Positions 1 to 6,320 of a DNA stretch of 25,352 bases are shown in pieces (within the stretch, counting starts at the first letter, position 1; each line of letters opens with the position of its first letter). The notes below the pieces were generated by a model. That model made no database searches, was not told where the DNA came from, and saw only the letters and a list, made by a program, of their open reading frames with translations. The translations under genes and the position numbers were made by a program. Source of the stretch: Lachnospiraceae bacterium UBA3282 (GTDB lineage Bacteria; Bacillota; Clostridia; Lachnospirales; Lachnospiraceae); assembly GCA_002361735.1 (NCBI GenBank), contig DETS01000109.1:3960-29311 (forward strand). Reading direction: 5' to 3'.

Positions 1-1
1 T

Positions 2-883
2 CATATGATGCCGGAGATGGATGGAATCGAGACCCTGCATGAGATTCAGAAGATGGCGGATCACCCGAACGAAGAAACGCCTATTATCGTGCTGACGGCA
101 AATGCGGTCGCGGGCGCCAGAGAAGCCTATCTGAAAGAGGGCTTTGTGGACTTTTTGACCAAGCCCATAGACGGGGATGTTCTGGAACAGACAGTGCAGA
201 ATTATCTGCCAAAGGAACTGGTAAAGCACCGCGATGCGGCGGAAAAGGAGTCGGAAAAGGCAGGTATTCTGGAAGAAAGCGAGCAGCTTTCCCACTACGG
301 CATCACCTTGAAAAACGGGCTTCCCCATGCGCAAAACGACGAGGAGACTTATCTGGGACTGGTGAGGCTGTTCCTGAAAGAAAAGGAAAAGCAGGAGACC
401 ATGCGCGGCTTTATCGATGCCGGGAACATGAAAGATTACGCGATCCTGGTGCACGGCTTAAAAGGCAATGCCCGCACATTGGGAGCGGACGCGCTGGCGG
501 ATACCGCTTTTGAGCATGAGAAGGAGAGTAAGGCGGACAATGCTGCCTATGTGGAGGCGCATTTCGACGAATTACTCACCCTTTGGAATCAGGCGCAGGA
601 AGGTTTTTCGGCGCTGTGGGAAAAATACAATCAGGACGCGGAGACGGTAGTCTGTGGGGAAGGTCAGGAGTGTTTGCAGATCACACGGGAGGAGCTTCAG
701 GAAGTCGCGGCCTTGTTGGATGATTTTGAGACGAAGGAGGCGGTCGGCAGGCTTAAAGAATGGCTGGCAAACCCGCTGGAAGCGCAGATGCGGGAGTGTC
801 TGAAAAGTGTGCTGGAAGCCTTGGAGGATGAATTTGACGAAGAAAAAGCGATCGCGCTTTTAAGGAAAGAAGGAGGAAACTGA
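2..883 (+). CDS. Hybrid sensor histidine kinase, C-terminal part (receiver tail + HPt domain), 5' truncated by window edge
   Basis: The frame is open from the window edge (codon CAT at position 2) to TGA at 883, so the true start lies upstream. The first ~70 residues are the end of a receiver domain: MMPEMDG, which follows the phospho-Asp (only its last base can be in the window), then the conserved Thr in IIVLTANA and the Lys in FLTKPID. After an acidic linker comes an HPt domain with HGLKGNA; its His is about residue 151 of the visible part. A further helical, Glu-rich C-terminal segment of ~70 residues is unassigned. The family passes phosphate from a kinase core through receiver to HPt to a separate receiver protein. 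The next gene, 1 nt away, is such a receiver and is the obvious partner, though this is inferred. The kinase core itself is outside the window. Confidence 0.85.
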   Translation, partial: HMMPEMDGIETLHEIQKMADHPNEETPIIVLTANAVAGAREAYLKEGFVDFLTKPIDGDVLEQTVQNYLPKELVKHRDAAEKESEKAGILEESEQLSHYGITLKNGLPHAQNDEETYLGLVRLFLKEKEKQETMRGFIDAGNMKDYAILVHGLKGNARTLGADALADTAFEHEKESKADNAAYVEAHFDELLTLWNQAQEGFSALWEKYNQDAETVVCGEGQECLQITREELQEVAALLDDFETKEAVGRLKEWLANPLEAQMRECLKSVLEALEDEFDEEKAIALLRKEGGN

Positions 884-884
884 G

Positions 885-1298
885 ATGGCATTTGCGGAGA
901 AAAAGAAAATCGTGGCGGTGGATGACAGCGCCATCGTCTTGAAGACACTGGAAAAGGTTCTGGGAAGCAGATTTGAGATTCATTCGTTTTCGGGCGGTGC
1001 GAGGGCGCTGCAGTTTTTGAAAAGCAGGACGCCCGACCTGATCATTCTGGATATTGATATGCCGGAGATCGATGGCTATGAAATGTTAAAGCTCATCAAG
1101 GAGAAAGAGCATCTGGTGGATGTACCCGTTATCTTTTTGACGTCGAACAATGATAAGAGATATGTGGTAAAGGCTGTGGCAGGCGGTGCAAAGGACTACT
1201 GCGTCAAACCCATCGATGAGGAAATTCTGATGGAAAAGGTGTGCGCGCAGCTGGGAGAGCCTGTGTCGGAGGAAAAATTCGGCTGGGATACCATCTGA
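885..1298 (+). CDS. Single-domain response regulator (CheY-like receiver)
   Basis: This 137-aa protein is almost entirely one receiver domain. It has the acidic pair D13-D14 (AVDDS), phospho-acceptor D56 in LIILDIDMPEIDG, the conserved Thr in VIFLTSNND, and the Lys of the CVKPID loop. There is no DNA-binding or enzymatic output domain, only a short tail. ATG 885 follows the upstream TGA by 1 nt, with an AGGAGG site inside the end of the kinase gene, so the two genes are probably translationally coupled. It likely takes phosphate from the HPt domain upstream. A possible downstream target is the convergent PP2C-type phosphatase, since receiver/PP2C pairings are common in stress and partner-switch signalling; nothing in the sequence proves this. 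Confidence 0.87.
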   Translation: MAFAEKKKIVAVDDSAIVLKTLEKVLGSRFEIHSFSGGARALQFLKSRTPDLIILDIDMPEIDGYEMLKLIKEKEHLVDVPVIFLTSNNDKRYVVKAVAGGAKDYCVKPIDEEILMEKVCAQLGEPVSEEKFGWDTI

Positions 1299-1317
1299 TG
1301 CCTGACGATGGTATTTA
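1287..1317. terminator. Weak hairpin between convergent genes
   Basis: GATACCATC (1287-1295) pairs with GATGGTATT (1307-1315) around an 11-nt loop. It overlaps the last codons of the receiver gene and the stop codon of the convergent phosphatase gene. Only a short T-run follows on the + side, so terminator activity is uncertain. Confidence 0.35.
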
Positions 1318-2745
1318 AGTAACGACCAGCGGTTCCATTGCTTTGAGGTATTCCACGCACAGCATGGTAATATCGTCAAACTGCGGCGCTTCCCCTACGA
1401 AGGCGTCGATATCCGCTTTTACGGCCGGGAGGAGGTCGGCGGGCTTAAGATGCGTGTTTTTCACAAGGATGTCTGTCAGCCTCTCCATACCGTAAAGTTC
1501 CTGGGCTGCGTTCGTGGCCTCTGTCACCCCGTCCGTATATTGGAAAACCTTATCTCCGGGCGAGAGAATCATCCGCCCGCTGGTGTATTGCATGTGTTCC
1601 ATTCCTGCCAGCACAAATCCCGGTTTTAATTTATAAGGTTCGTAGACGCCGCCTGCTTTGGCGATGAAAGGCATTTCGTGGCCGGCATTGACGAAGGTAA
1701 ATTCTCCGCTCTCCAAGTCGAGAATACCCTCAAAGGCTGTGATGAAAAGCCCCTCGCTGTTGGATTCGCACAGCAGATCGTTGACTTCGGTGAATACGGC
1801 GCCCAGATCTACGTCCGGTTTTGTGTGATCCTTGATCAGGGTCTTCCCGATCACCATAAAGAGGGCTGCAGGCACGCCTTTTCCGGATACGTCCGCTACC
1901 ACGATGGCGAGATGACTCTCGTCTACCATGAAAAAGTCATAGAAATCGCCGCCAACTTCTTTGGCGGGATTCATTGAAGCGTTAATATCAAATTCCGCGC
2001 GGTCGGAGAAGGCAGGGAAGATCCGCGGCAGCATATCGCCTTGGATGTGCGTTGCCACGTCAAGCTCCGTGGAGATGCGCTGCTTTTCCTCGCTGTCCTT
2101 GATCTGCTTCGTCAAAAGTCTCCGCGTGCGGCCGGCCAGAGTCGTGCAGATGGCGGAGAGTCCCAGCAGGATCATGGCGCGGGGAATCACAAAAAAGATC
2201 GTTGCATCGATCAGCAGCCGTGTTTCAATGTCACGAAAGCCATAGGTGCCGAGAGGGATCGACAAATTCATATCTCCCTCGCCTACATACATTCCGATGT
2301 AGATGGAGGCGGAAAACAGGATCCAGGACATGATAAGCGTCAACTGGTTCAATCGTTTGGAGTAGTAGTGGCAGCTCAGCATCAGCGGGAGCGCCCAGGC
2401 TAACACACCGTGTTTGGGCATGGCGCTGGAGAGAATGAAGACGCCTATCGTAACGCAGCAGATATTGAGATATTTCACCCAACCAGGTCTGCCGCCCGTG
2501 AATTTGCAGACAAATGTGGGCAGAAGGAAAGACAGGATCGTGATGGGCATGGCGATGTTCATGACCACAGCGGGGATGATAAAGATCCCCAGGAGATTAA
2601 AAAGCCACGAGAGTGCCCCGACGATGGCGCAGACGATCAGCGATTTGGCAGCGTAGAGATTGGCTTCCACTTCATTGTCCAAGATTGCCTGCAGTTCCGG
2701 CTCCGTAGCCCGCATGTCTTTTTTTCTGTCAGTATGTTTTTTCAA
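1315..2745 (-). CDS. Membrane-anchored PP2C/SpoIIE-type serine phosphatase
   Basis: The protein is 476 aa if it starts at the TTG at 2745. That start sits 2 nt after the degV stop and is preceded by GAGAGGG about 10 nt upstream. The in-frame ATG at 2715 has no Shine-Dalgarno site. Residues ~27-210 hold five to six hydrophobic segments, then a basic stretch (RTRRLLTKQ) and a short helical linker. Residues ~250-470 form a PP2C/SpoIIE domain with the metal-binding and core motifs GGDFYDFF, ADVSGKG, FQYTDGVTEA and DDITML. The family dephosphorylates phosphoserine on anti-anti-sigma or similar partners at the membrane. It forms an operon with degV, which is upstream on this strand. I see no kinase or STAS partner in the window, so its substrate is unknown. 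Confidence 0.86.
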   Translation of the reverse strand: MKKHTDRKKDMRATEPELQAILDNEVEANLYAAKSLIVCAIVGALSWLFNLLGIFIIPAVVMNIAMPITILSFLLPTFVCKFTGGRPGWVKYLNICCVTIGVFILSSAMPKHGVLAWALPLMLSCHYYSKRLNQLTLIMSWILFSASIYIGMYVGEGDMNLSIPLGTYGFRDIETRLLIDATIFFVIPRAMILLGLSAICTTLAGRTRRLLTKQIKDSEEKQRISTELDVATHIQGDMLPRIFPAFSDRAEFDINASMNPAKEVGGDFYDFFMVDESHLAIVVADVSGKGVPAALFMVIGKTLIKDHTKPDVDLGAVFTEVNDLLCESNSEGLFITAFEGILDLESGEFTFVNAGHEMPFIAKAGGVYEPYKLKPGFVLAGMEHMQYTSGRMILSPGDKVFQYTDGVTEATNAAQELYGMERLTDILVKNTHLKPADLLPAVKADIDAFVGEAPQFDDITMLCVEYLKAMEPLVVT

Positions 2746-2747
2746 AG

Positions 2748-3635
2748 TTAGTCAACCCTCTCTTTTCCCCAGAAGAACAGCGCAACCGTGCCGGGACCCG
2801 TATGGGCGCCGATGGTGGTGCCGACACTGTTGATCAAAACTTTGCCGTCGAGATGAGGGAAACGCTCCTCCACCAGATCGGCTACCATTCTTGCGTCCGC
2901 ATAGCAGGCGGATTGGGAAATATAGCATTTTCCGCTGTAGTTAAGGCCGTCATCGGCAAATTCTTCCATTTTATCAACGATCGCCTGAATGACTTTCCTC
3001 TTGGTGCGGATCTTAAAACGGGGAATCAATCTTCCCAGATAGTCCACATTGAGGAGCGGGCAGATATTTAACATATTGCCGACCATGCCGGAGGTCTTGG
3101 AGACGCGGCCGCCCTTGATGAAAAAGGTCAGGTCGGTGGAGAAAAACCAGTGATGCAGGCGCAGACGGTTATCGAGCGCCCACTGATAAAGTTCTTCGAC
3201 GGACATGCCTTCGTCGCGCAGATCCGCCAGTTTATCCATGAGCAGACCAAAGCCCGAGGAAGCCGCCAGAGAATCCACGATATAGATGGTGTTTCCGGGG
3301 TACTTTTCGGCAAGCTGCTCTCTTGCTGTCATCGCCGAATTGATGACGCCTGAAATACCGGAGGAAAGGCATAAGTGCAGGACATCCTTTCCTGCCCGCA
3401 AAAAAGGTTCAAAGTATTCAATAAATTCGTTTACATTAACCTGCGAGGTCTTGGTATCCGCGCCTTCCGCCATTGCCCGGTAAAAGGCTTCAAAGGACAT
3501 GGTTTTGCCAAGGTCGTCCAGGTATTCCCTGCCGTCGAGTTCATAGTGAAAGCTGGCATAGGAGATGCCGCGCTTGGCAAAATGATCTGCCGAAAGATCC
3601 GCTGTCGAACAGCAGCTTAAAATATATTTCTTCAT
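2748..3635 (-). CDS. DegV family fatty-acid-binding protein
   Basis: The 295-aa length is typical of DegV proteins, which bind a fatty acyl chain in a cleft and in several Firmicutes deliver fatty acids to a kinase (FakB role). Visible family features are the N-terminal Ser/Thr pocket region (SCCSTADLS), the TSQVN motif near residue 85, the CLSSGISG segment, and IVDSLAASSGFG mid-protein. The C-terminal half carries FFIKGGRVSKTSG and ends with the NSVGTTIGAHTGPGT motif, also typical. The start codon has only a poor Shine-Dalgarno site, with AAAGGA about 17 nt away, but no other start fits the family N-terminus. It is the first gene of a two-gene - strand unit with the PP2C phosphatase. No FakA-like kinase is present here. 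Confidence 0.9.
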   Translation of the reverse strand: MKKYILSCCSTADLSADHFAKRGISYASFHYELDGREYLDDLGKTMSFEAFYRAMAEGADTKTSQVNVNEFIEYFEPFLRAGKDVLHLCLSSGISGVINSAMTAREQLAEKYPGNTIYIVDSLAASSGFGLLMDKLADLRDEGMSVEELYQWALDNRLRLHHWFFSTDLTFFIKGGRVSKTSGMVGNMLNICPLLNVDYLGRLIPRFKIRTKRKVIQAIVDKMEEFADDGLNYSGKCYISQSACYADARMVADLVEERFPHLDGKVLINSVGTTIGAHTGPGTVALFFWGKERVD

Positions 3636-3781
3636 AATCTAATATGTGTATTCCTTTCCCGCAGACTGCGAATCCGATTTCCGTTTCAGATGCAATATAT
3701 CTAAAAGTTTATCATGTTTGCCGGGCAAATACAATGAGGACTTTTTCCCACGCAGGATTTCCAATATTTCCCCGCGAAGGC

Positions 3782-3810
3782 TTGTCTTGTCTGCCATTTT
3801 TTGATATACT
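3782..3810 (+). promoter_or_regulatory. Sigma-A promoter of the phosphofructokinase gene
   Basis: The -35 TTGTCT (3782-3787), 17-nt spacer and -10 TATACT (3805-3810) put the start site near 3817. This is the only good promoter match in the 3636-3865 divergent gap. I found no convincing promoter for the divergent degV gene in the same gap. Confidence 0.6.
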
Positions 3811-3816
3811 CTACAT

Positions 3817-3830
3817 CGAAAGCGTTAAAA
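3817..3830 (+). promoter_or_regulatory. cre-like / LacI-type operator at the pfk start site
   Basis: CGAAAGCGTTAAAA matches the cre consensus TGWAANCGNTNWCA at all but two specified positions. It begins 7 nt after the last base of the -10 box, on the predicted start site, where a bound repressor would block initiation. The binding protein could be CcpA or the LacI-family regulator encoded at 5217. Confidence 0.5.
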
Positions 3831-3865
3831 ATGTAACTTATTTTATAAAAAAGGAGAGAACGAGC

Positions 3866-5092
3866 ATGAAAGGAAACATTGTTGTTGGACAGTCCGGCGG
3901 CCCCACAGCCGTAATCAATTCTTCCGTAGCAGGAGTATACGCGGCGGCAAAGAAACTGGGTGTTAAAAAGATCTACGGCATGGTACATGGTATCGAGGGC
4001 TTTTTGGAAGATCGGATGATCGACCTGGGCGATTACCTGGATGATGAGACGGGTATCGAGCTCTTAAAGAGAACCCCCTCCGCATTCTTGGGCTCCTGTC
4101 GTTTTAAGATGCCTCAGATCGAGGGACACGAAGATGTTTACGAGAAGGTATTTGAGATCATGGAGAAGCACGACATCGAGTGTCTGTTCTACGCGGGCGG
4201 CAACGACTCCATGGATACCGTTAAGATGCTGTCTGACTACGCGGCGGCACACGGTAAGAAGCAGCGTTTCATGGGCGTGCCCAAGACCATCGATAACGAC
4301 CTGCCGGTGACGGATCACTGTCCGGGTTACGGTTCCGCGGCGAAGTACATTGCGGCTTCCTTAAAGGAGATCATCCGTGACAATGCTTCCTTTGGCGCAA
4401 AGAAGCCCACCATCTGCATCGTGGAGATCATGGGACGTAACGCAGGATGGCTGACGGCAGCGGCAGCGCTTGCCAAGGGCGACGACTGCGAGGGCTGTGA
4501 CGCAATCTACCTTCCCGAGAAGGTATTCGATATCGATAAATTCGTGGCGGACGTTAAGGATCTGGCGGCGAAGAAATCTTCCGTTGTGATCGCGGTGTCC
4601 GAGGGCGTTAAGGTGGCTGACGGCAGATATGTGTGCGAGATCGGCAGAGAGGTAGCGGTGGACGCATTCGGGCATAAGCAGATGTCCGGTACGGCTGTGA
4701 TGCTGGCTGACAAGATCGCGGCTGAGACAGGGCTTAAGACCCGCGCGATCGAGTTCTCCACCTTACAGAGAGCGGCAACCCATTTAGCCTCTCTGACGGA
4801 TATCAACGAGGCGTTTCAGGTTGGTCATGACGCGGTGATGGCTGCGGAGGAAGGTAAGACCGGCATGATGATCACGCTCGACAGAAACGGAGACGATCCT
4901 TATCAGTGCGGCACCAGCGCTTACGACATCCACGCAATCGCAAACGTGGAGAGAAACGTGCCCGACGAGTGGATCACAGCTGACGGCAAGGGTCTGACGG
5001 ACGGCTACGAGAAATATGCAAGACCGCTGATCATGGGAGAACTGCAGCCCCTGTTTGTAAACGGACTGCCGAGACATCTGGTGAGGAAATAA
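3866..5092 (+). CDS. pfp: 6-phosphofructokinase, PPi-dependent type (diphosphate--fructose-6-phosphate 1-phosphotransferase)
   Basis: This 408-aa enzyme phosphorylates fructose 6-phosphate to the 1,6-bisphosphate in glycolysis. The start at ATG 3866 has AAGGAGAG upstream; the frame is open further upstream but has no better start. The N-terminus has the nucleotide/PPi loop GQSGGPTAVIN. The donor-site motif is GGNDS at 111-115, where ATP enzymes have GGDG(S/T). The Asp at 114 and Lys 140 in PKTIDND are the residues associated with pyrophosphate rather than ATP as donor. D143 is the catalytic Asp. The Asn at 113, rather than Asp, marks a distinct subgroup of the family. A terminator follows at 5126. 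Donor choice is inferred from motifs, not measured. Confidence 0.87.
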   Translation: MKGNIVVGQSGGPTAVINSSVAGVYAAAKKLGVKKIYGMVHGIEGFLEDRMIDLGDYLDDETGIELLKRTPSAFLGSCRFKMPQIEGHEDVYEKVFEIMEKHDIECLFYAGGNDSMDTVKMLSDYAAAHGKKQRFMGVPKTIDNDLPVTDHCPGYGSAAKYIAASLKEIIRDNASFGAKKPTICIVEIMGRNAGWLTAAAALAKGDDCEGCDAIYLPEKVFDIDKFVADVKDLAAKKSSVVIAVSEGVKVADGRYVCEIGREVAVDAFGHKQMSGTAVMLADKIAAETGLKTRAIEFSTLQRAATHLASLTDINEAFQVGHDAVMAAEEGKTGMMITLDRNGDDPYQCGTSAYDIHAIANVERNVPDEWITADGKGLTDGYEKYARPLIMGELQPLFVNGLPRHLVRK

Positions 5093-5125
5093 GTTGTAAA
5101 AAATTCCATAAAGGGATAATTTTTC

Positions 5126-5157
5126 AAAAGAGTGGTTTACAAAACCACTCTTTTGTT
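5126..5157 (+). terminator. Rho-independent terminator of pfp
   Basis: A perfect 13-bp stem, AAAAGAGTGGTTT (5126-5138) with its complement at 5142-5154, has a 3-nt loop (ACA) and ends in a T-run. Its loop and 3' arm also hold the -35 box of the next promoter. Confidence 0.85.
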
Positions 5158-5164
5158 ATATGAT
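5136..5164 (+). promoter_or_regulatory. Sigma-A promoter of the lacI-family gene
   Basis: The -35 TTTACA (5136-5141), exactly 17 nt spacer and -10 TATGAT (5159-5164) overlap the preceding terminator hairpin. The predicted start is near 5171. Confidence 0.6.
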
Positions 5165-5170
5165 GGTCTT

Positions 5171-5184
5171 GGAAAACGATTTCC
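5171..5184 (+). promoter_or_regulatory. LacI-family operator (probable autoregulation)
   Basis: GGAAAACGATTTCC is a palindrome of form GGAAAnCGnTTTCC with the central CG typical of LacI/GalR operators. It lies at the predicted start site of the lacI-family gene, 7 nt after the last base of the -10 box. That is the same offset as the site in front of pfp. Confidence 0.6.
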
Positions 5185-5216
5185 GAGATTTTTTACTGTG
5201 ATGGATTGGAAAAACA

Positions 5217-6206
5217 ATGGTATCGATCAAAGATGTCGCGAAACAGGCGGGTGTGGCGATTTCTACTGTATCTAAGGTGTTAAACGGCTACCCCAATGTG
5301 AGCGAGGAAACGAAAAAAAAAGTGAATCAGGCGGTGGAGGAATTAAATTTTGTGCCGAACACCGTAGCGGCGGCTCTTTCGTCTAAGCAGTCGGGCAGGG
5401 TAGCGCTGCTTCTGAATCTGGGCAATGTCGCGCAGGCAGTGGATGAGATCTATATGCAGTATATCGCCGGCACCATTGGCAGGGCAGTGGAATTGAATCT
5501 GGACGTGATCACTGTTTTTGACTCCATGTTGAAAAATAAGAGCTTGGAAGAAGTGATTCGTTACCTTCGTTCCCAGAGCATTACCGGTCTTATCATCTTC
5601 GGGATGTCAAAGGAAGACTGGGTATTGCAGCGGCTGATCGATGCACAAATTTTTAAGATCGTGACGGTGGACACGCCGCTGGTGAACGCAACTTCTTCGG
5701 CAGTCTGGATCGATCAGGCAGCGGCGCAGTACGATGTGGCGAAGAAGACGCTTAAGGAAAACAAGGGAAAGAATATCCTCTATCTGACAGGCAGAAAGAA
5801 CGGATACGTTACGGCGGAGCGCCTGAAAGGGATGCAGCGGCTGGCGGAGGAGGAGAACTTATCTTTGTATGTCAGAAACGGAGAATTTTCGGAATTACAG
5901 GCGAGGAATCTCACCCTGCGCTATGCGAAAAAGAGAGATATCGTGGTCTGCGCTTCCGATCTGATGGCGATCGGCGCAATGAGAGCCTTGATGGATATGG
6001 ACATTTTTCGTCCCGTGTGCGGCTTTGACGGGATCACGCTGATGGGCTATGCGGGTAAGCAGATGAATACGGTCAAGCAGGATTTTAGGCGGATCGCGTC
6101 AGAAGCGGTGGAGGAGCTGAAACGCCTCTTGGACGGCGGGGAAGGCAGACAGATCGTGTTGGATTACGAACTGGTGCGCATGAAATATGACGACGTTCTC
6201 AGCTGA
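5217..6206 (+). CDS. LacI/GalR-family transcriptional regulator
   Basis: This 329-aa protein has the standard layout. Residues 2-25 form the helix-turn-helix (SIKDVAKQAGVAISTVSKVLN), the hinge helix region follows at ~45-58 (NTVAAALSSKQSG), and a periplasmic-binding-like sensor domain runs to the end. The conserved hinge Leu/Ala pair that inserts at the central CG of operators is present. Its gene has an operator-like palindrome at its own start site. It lies between pfp and glycogen phosphorylase, so control of sugar or glycogen flux is a fair inference. The Shine-Dalgarno site is weak (GGA about 7 nt upstream). It is shorter and less conserved than CcpA, so I would not call it CcpA. Confidence 0.88.
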   Translation: MVSIKDVAKQAGVAISTVSKVLNGYPNVSEETKKKVNQAVEELNFVPNTVAAALSSKQSGRVALLLNLGNVAQAVDEIYMQYIAGTIGRAVELNLDVITVFDSMLKNKSLEEVIRYLRSQSITGLIIFGMSKEDWVLQRLIDAQIFKIVTVDTPLVNATSSAVWIDQAAAQYDVAKKTLKENKGKNILYLTGRKNGYVTAERLKGMQRLAEEENLSLYVRNGEFSELQARNLTLRYAKKRDIVVCASDLMAIGAMRALMDMDIFRPVCGFDGITLMGYAGKQMNTVKQDFRRIASEAVEELKRLLDGGEGRQIVLDYELVRMKYDDVLS

Positions 6207-6229
6207 GCGGCGAAAAGCCGAGCTTTTTT
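6201..6229 (+). terminator. Terminator of the lacI-family gene
   Basis: AGCT plus CGGC (6201-6211, with a 3-nt bulge) pairs with GCCGAGCT (6217-6224) around GAAAA, followed by six T. The stem begins just before the TGA stop at 6204-6206. Confidence 0.6.
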
Positions 6230-6320
6230 CGGACAACGAAAAAGATTATGAGGTCGCGACTTGTAAATAGAACAAAAAGTGGAACACTATCATAGAAAAA
6301 GAAAAGGGAGGTTACAAAAT

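Noticed and set aside
6261..6293. Promoter for glgP (TTGTAA ... TATCAT)
   Set aside because: The two boxes are 21 nt apart, too far for sigma-A; no better pair is visible in this gap.
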